NCBI RefSeq assembly: GCF_002999335.1
Contig: NW_020312667.1
Location: 1-64,000 of the forward strand
Direction: 5' to 3'
DNA: 64,000 bases
From: Cyclospora cayetanensis
Taxonomy: Eukaryota; Apicomplexa; Conoidasida; Eucoccidiorida; Eimeriidae
In this document: positions 58,785 to 64,000 of the stretch, piece by piece
How positions within the stretch are numbered: the stretch's first letter is position 1
Layout of the letters: each line of letters begins with the position of its first letter
Program-made: the position numbers and the translations under genes
The notes under the pieces: generated by a model
What the model was told of the DNA's origin: nothing
Databases searched by the model: none
What the model saw: the letters and a program-made list of their open reading frames with translations, nothing else

Positions 58785-60296
58785 GGCAAATAATCGTTCA
58801 AAGCCTCAGTCAAAATGAGTGAGTAGATACTTGGCTGAGCCGAGAAACTTTAAAAAGCGTCAGCGATTGATTAAAAGTGGGCAGCGCGTAGTCGCTACGC
58901 GAAGAAACCTCCCCTTATTGTTCAAAAAGCGACTTCAAATGGCTTAAATGTATAACATAGTAGTAGTGCCGCTGAAATCAGCATATTTTTGGCTGAGTAT
59001 CGTGAAAGATAAACTTCAAAAGAATCATGACAGCGTACGCAAAGGCCGAACCAGCGCGAGTCCATCGAGGACGAGTCAAAGGCCCGCCACGCAGTCTCCC
59101 ACGGGTGATTCATTCCTACTTATGCCATGTTGAAACACTTTTGCATGAAAGATGCTCTATTCTACAGATATAATTAGAGCACGGTGTCTGCGGTTATTTA
59201 GTGGAGGTACTCTAAAGGAACCGCATGACCACCAGGAGGGCCAAGTGGACCCGTGTTCGCAGCTCGGGTAAGAATTTTGTTTATTACTAGAATTTATGAT
59301 TTCCAATCTAAAGTGCCCTATTAATCTCGAAAGAATTTTATTCAGGACTTCAGGGTATCCCGTGGGCGCTGCATCTCGCCCAGCAGCGCTGAAAAGTGAC
59401 CTTAGGGAACGGCGTTCAAACGTGACGGCCTTCATCAAGACACCGCACCTAGGGATCTTCACTTGAGTTTGCAGCTTTATCAAGCTTTATATATAATGAT
59501 AAACCAAGGTTAAAACTTTGATCACAAATGACGATTCACAACGGAACTTAAGCGTGTGAGGCTACCACGGAGTTCCGTTGCCAGTGGCATGAACTGGATG
59601 CTAATCGCGTACTGCATTGGGCGTAGCAGCACTAAATCGCTTTACATTACACAACTCATAGGTAGCTCAGGATTAGTAAATATTCTAATCATTGTTTGGT
59701 TTGTTCGTACACCTTATTTCTTACAGAGCACCCCTAGCTCGCTAGCGGGAAACGCAATGGTACGATGTACGCTAAGTGCTGCGCTGCAACTAGCTGTGAG
59801 TACTTGGAGTGCATGAAGAGTGCAGCCGCGCTCACCCTAGCTGGACCTCTGCCATCATGCCGACAACCCTGATGAGGGAAGCAGGGAAAGGAGGGCACAC
59901 TTTGGGGGTAAAATATTAGATTTCCTTTGAGCTTGTATTGAGTCTGGATTTAGGTAGCTTGTCAAGAGGCCTCAAATGAAACCTCAGAGCTGGTACACCA
60001 CATTGGCTGATGCAGCTGTCTTCGCTTATCCACTGGCTCTGTATGCAGTAGATATCAGGGTTCAGCACATCAGTTATCCGGCTTCGATCAAGTCACTTAC
60101 TAGTTCAATAGTTCGGGTTTCTTTGGCTATAGGTTAAGTGTGAAACAAAATCTTTGAATCATCGAGCTGACGCTAACGCAACGCCTGCTGGGGTGGATAG
60201 GCCGGCCTTTAAGCCAAGTGGAACGATTTAGCCCCACAGCTGGCAGGAAGGCCTTTCTAGCCGACAAATATGTTCTGAATGCGCCAATGAGGTTTT
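58785..60296. other. Intergenic region
   Basis: No gene supported. Contains the best-preserved copy of the dispersed repeat (about 59795-59990). Confidence 0.5.
59740..59990. repeat. Dispersed repeat, copy 3
   Basis: Shares spaced motifs with copies near 46.2, 49.4 and 61.3 kb (GAGTACTTGGAGTGC, GTGCAGCC, TTGTATTGAGTCTGGAT, GAGGCCTCAAAT). It lies about 350 bp upstream of the decayed gag sequence, so it may belong to the same element family. Confidence 0.5.
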
Positions 60297-60900
60297 GCGT
60301 ATACACAAGAGTCGACGAGTTCAACGAATAACAAGCACTTAGAGATTTCATCAGGCGGCTGCAGAGGTACCTTGCTTTTGTACCTCCAGAAAACGAGAAA
60401 AGTGTACTTCTTGTTGCGCCTTTAATTGAGGGAGAAACACTTCAGTGGTGGCTCTATTAATGCATATGAAGTTATCAGCCTGCAGGTGTCATTGCAGTTC
60501 AAGCCTTCATACAAGCCCTGACTCCTCGGTTTATGCTGTGAGCAGCTCACCAGCAAAATCTCGGAAATTTCGAGGAAGGTGGAGCAGACGAATCCACCAA
60601 TAAATTATTGCATCATGGAATATAAATAATACCCACAAAGGCTACAACGTTGACGAAGTGCCGCTTTATGAGTGGTTCGTCTCAGGTCCAGCCGAAGTGG
60701 CTGAATGGTAGCCAAAATGGGATTTTGAGCATAAGGATTACGTGCTTGTGTCGACCAAGTCTAACCTACAGGCTAGGCGATAGAAGGAAGGCCAGAAGGA
60801 ACCCGCACTTCTAATCGGCTTCAGAGAGCCCGAACAACGCATCCGATTCTACTGCGGGAAAGTCGTTCTTATAGTCTGAGAACGCAAGCCCAGACAAAAA
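60297..60900 (+). pseudogene. Decayed LTR-retrotransposon gag fragment
   Basis: In one forward frame from 60341, interrupted by several stop codons, the translation reads DFIRRLQRYLAFVPPENEKS, then VLLVAPLIEGETLQWW, then VQAFIQALTPRF. That order matches the retrotransposon gag family seen in Ty3/gypsy-type elements: LxGxAxxWW, then WxxFxxxLxxRF. The reading continues weakly to about 60900. The first stop falls just after the QWW motif, so the copy is not functional. No reverse transcriptase, integrase or LTRs were found by eye nearby. Confidence 0.6.
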
Positions 60901-62734
60901 GCCAAAGAACCTGAGCTACGGGGTTGAGCCCAGTGGAGGCAAACAGTTTGGCGATTACAGAAGGCAAATCGAAGAACCGGAAAGCCTCCCTTGCGCGCTG
61001 TTGCGCAGTGAAGCTGCCACATAGGACAACGCCACATTCGGAATGCTTTTAAAATCCGACGCAAATAATACTTAATAGAACGTTTTCAGCGTCTTTGCAC
61101 AGAACGTCGAGCTTGCAAGTGCAATGCTCAACATCGCGCATGGCTATACCCAACTCACAGGGCTTTGCAAAAGATAAGATATACGGAGACAAACCAGTAT
61201 GTCAATTCATTATTAGTTCTCAGTTTAAGACACTAAGTGTAGTTAAAAGTGCTCAAGTGTAGGCTAGCCCGATGCACTACGTGCAAATAGCTGCGTATGC
61301 CCGGAGTGCTTAGAAGATGCAGCCACGCGCTCCCCAGGTCGCCTTCTCCCCTCAATTCGAAGAATATAAGAATCCGGTGCACGGCGAGACGAACGCTGGC
61401 TTGAAAGTACTTAAAAACCCCTTTTCAGGCTGTTTCAAGCGAAGAGTTATGTGCCTCCCTTGCTACATCCTTGAAGGACCGTTTCATGTATTCCAGCTGG
61501 AAGTGGTCATATCTGAAGGTAATGAAATCATTACTAAGTGTAAATGCTGAATCAAAGAGCCGAAAAAGACCTATAAAGTTGTCTGGAATAAATTTTTGAA
61601 AAATACATCTGAAACATGGAGACTCTAGCTAGAGAGCGCAGAGAGATTACTACTGTAGGGAACTCGACCGTCCAAGCTCGAAACCTGTAGAGTTTCCCTA
61701 TCTTCTCAAAGACAAAAACCAAGCTGTCGTCTCTACTTATCTGATGCTCATAAGTGGAAAATGCTGGCAGACGCTCGTCGTTTGTGCATGACGTTAAATA
61801 ATAGGTTTTGCAGTAAGGCCTTCAGCGATTCGTTAACTTACGTTTGTCTGTTACAAGCTCCAATTCATCGGCAGTGTATACGACCTGCTGCTTCTCTGAC
61901 CCTTTATTGTTTCGATGCTTTGGACGAGTCCAAGTGTTGTCCTTTATCTCGCAGCGTATTGCGTTTCCAGATCGCTGATTCTGTAGCGGGTCGCTGCAGG
62001 ACATCACTGCTTTTAGGGAAATACACGCAAAACTAGATATGGCCCACTTTTTCCTCACGGCGTAGGCATATCGTGAGCCAAAACCTTCTAAAGTATCTTT
62101 TAGGAACACTTCTGGTGGTAGAAAAGCACAATGTTCATGGTATTTGGCCATTGGTGTGTATGCGTGAAGTGGCGGGGCCAGCAGGGCCTGGCTGCCGCCC
62201 ACGGCTCATCATCCGAAAATCAAAGCATTGCCTCACCCTTGTAATATATGCTGCTGCCTGATATTTTGAATACTTTTAGCCAGTGTATATGTCTTGCAGG
62301 CTTCAAGGCTCTCTCACGTGAACCTAGAAGTCCTCGTGATTTCACTGCCTCGGCGCTGTTCCCCTTGGTTAGGTAATTAGGCGCCGTACTTGTCAACGTG
62401 CGAGGTGTCTTACCTTCTAGAGCTTGCATTATGAAACATTTTGAGCCAAGGCAGCAACCCTAAGCTGGGGCGCATCGCATGTCAAAGTGGACATGGACCT
62501 GTTCTTTTGGATTCGTTCACGCCGTTGGTCTCCCGAAGAGCCACGGTAGCGCCTTAACGGCAATACTCAGACTTGATGTGCATACTGCGGATACCGCATC
62601 CAAATAATAGTACATTGGCTTCAGGAACGTGCGAATTCTATGGTCTCTCCGTTCTTGTTTCGTAACCCCATGCATACACGCTGAAAGTATTCCTTCTGTG
62701 GTCTGCCAAGGACTCTGTGAGGTGGGCGACGATA
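60901..62734. other. Intergenic region
   Basis: No supported gene. It contains a fragment of the dispersed repeat near 61.3 kb, with a short open frame at 61317-61550 beginning inside it. A minus-strand frame at 61822-62202 has no recognisable features. The promoter of the membrane-protein gene is expected at the right end. Confidence 0.45.
61285..61350. repeat. Dispersed repeat, fragment 4
   Basis: GCCCGGAGTGCTTAGAAGAT followed by GCAGCCACGCGCTCCCC parallels the corresponding part of the copies near 46.2 and 59.8 kb (GCCCAGAGTATTTGGAGGAT at 46.2 kb). Confidence 0.5.
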
Positions 62735-64000
62735 ATGAGCTACTCTCGTGATGCAGACAGCAGAGATCGCTTGCTTGAGGCCGGTACAGCCCTCGCATGT
62801 ACTCCTCAGGATGCACTTGTTGTAGGGCAGAAACCAACAGAAAAACAAAGTGAAGCACGCCGGATGCAGTGCCTCCTGGTTCTCAATGTGGCCACGGGGC
62901 TTCTTTTGGGTTTAGTTGTTGCCGCCTTTTGCCTCAAGTATGTCCTTCCTCTCTCTTTATTCCGTATTATGGCCTCAATATGCAGCTACCAATTGCATTC
63001 TACTGATTGAAAATCGAGCCCTGTAGAACTTGCAGCTAATAGGCTTTCGTGCCTTTTCTCGTTCTTGTCACGTGCTAGATAAGACGCAAAATCGCTTCTC
63101 TACGTATGGTTGCCACTCATTGTTTTGATAGAGCCCTAATCTTACCCGTGTAACTGATCATTTTGAGAGCACTAATGTGATTCAGCTCCAGCGTTTTGCT
63201 TGGCATTGCCTTTAGACCCGGCCAGAGCTATCCCTGGATGCAACACCGCCTCCAGCGCGTGCTGATCCTCCTGTTTGCCTGGGAGCTGGTATTTTTTTTT
63301 GTGCTTCCTCCTCTTTGTTTACTGTGGAGGTTCGGATCTCTGTCTACTTCAGAGCTGGGTGAGCACTCTGAGGCCAGCTACTAGCACAAGCTGAGACTCC
63401 TTTACAGTCGTGCACCGGAGGAAGTAAATGAATCACCAGTCAAGAATCTTTTGACTGATAATGGCGCATAATCCGGATTGTGGCATCGCTTTTTTCGCAC
63501 TCTCGCCCCTTCGTGTGTCCTTCTATCTGCGACTTCGCAGGCAAAGAACACAACCGGGACTCTGTTTGCATTATTCTTCTTGCCATTTGCGAGTTTGGTT
63601 GCGGCGTTTGTGGGGCAGCGATGAGCGCCTTTAGTATCTACATGGGAGCAGTGCTAGATGCTCGGCAGGTTGCTAATGGTTTAATTACATTGTGCGCTGT
63701 GGGAACAGCTGCCTGCCTCTTCTTTTCCCTTCTGGGAAACCCCAAGTACCGTATTGGAAAGAAACTCTGCAGTCGCGCAACTCGGTAAGGAAGACGAGTA
63801 GCCGCTAATCATTGGCTGATTGCACTACTACAACTCTCAGCGTAGTTGCACTCGAAATTATCTCTGATTTCCGTTTCAACGTTGAAGATGCCCTGAATGT
63901 CTGTCCCTAATTCTAAACCCTGAAGCACACTATCAAAAATGTGATTGTCGTATCAGCTGCATTGGTTTGCCTTTTTGGTTCAGGCACGAGGCTGAACTCT
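62735..64000 (+). CDS. Multi-span membrane protein, N-terminal part (cut by window end)
   Basis: Exons 62735-62937, 63186-63358, 63541-63784 and 63984 onward join in phase at GT-AG sites; the last is cut by the window edge. The first in-frame ATG is at 62735 (MSYSRDADSRDRLLEAG). Four hydrophobic segments are visible: LLVLNVATGLLLGLVVAAF, VLILLFAWELVFFFVLPPL, CIILLAICEFGCGVCGAAM and ANGLITLCAVGTAACLFFSL. Segments one and two are separated by a short loop containing FRPGQSYPWMQHRLQR. After the fourth comes a basic stretch (PKYRIGKKLCSRATR). No family is recognised. It is the only recognised gene here on the plus strand. Confidence 0.7.

Noticed and set aside
61822..62202. Minus-strand frame of 126 residues near the gag relic, considered as pol remains
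   Set aside because: No conserved catalytic motif; orientation is opposite to the gag relic.

Overview
The window is nuclear DNA of a coccidian apicomplexan, most likely an Eimeria species or a very close relative. The signs are long CAG/CTG trinucleotide tracts read as serine, alanine or glutamine runs, multi-exon genes with GT-AG introns, and an abrupt change at about 19.7 kb from repeat-rich DNA to repeat-poor DNA. Such segmentation is described for Eimeria chromosomes. The genus is inferred from these features, not from a database match.

Left part (1-19.7 kb, repeat-rich). Two large genes lie on the minus strand. The first is a very low-complexity protein whose end enters a Ulp1/SENP-type SUMO protease domain; the catalytic part runs off the left edge (502-5058). 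The second is a complete RAD5/HLTF-type SNF2 translocase and RING ubiquitin ligase (8258-19636). I could join its ten exons in consistent phase to about 1780 residues. Most of its introns carry microsatellite or minisatellite arrays. Between the two genes is about 3 kb without a convincing gene but with several near-perfect inverted repeats, including a 60-bp perfect palindrome.

Right part (19.7-64 kb, repeat-poor). The genes, all on the minus strand except the last, are: a PP2C-fold protein that has lost the metal-binding aspartates, so probably a pseudophosphatase (21342-25293); a very long, intron-dense protein resembling the flagellar central-pair protein CFAP46 (27370-39161); a secreted subtilisin protease with EGF modules (40623-44904); a membrin/Bos1-type Qb-SNARE in one exon (47103-47975); a HEAT-repeat protein of the PP2A scaffold type (50225-55216); an unassigned 211-residue protein (58149-58784); and the start of a multi-span membrane protein on the plus strand (62735 to the right edge). 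The gaps hold a decayed retrotransposon gag fragment (about 60.3-60.9 kb) and several diverged copies of an interspersed repeat.

The genes do not form one pathway. They are housekeeping and parasite-stage functions: SUMO removal, DNA-damage tolerance, a phosphatase-related scaffold, a motile gamete axoneme, the secretory route and a secreted protease. No prokaryotic-type system, CRISPR array or cluster suggesting a new defence or biosynthetic system was seen. The most distinctive items are the pseudophosphatase, the EGF-bearing subtilisin, the gene-specific repeat arrays in introns, the palindrome and the retroelement relic.
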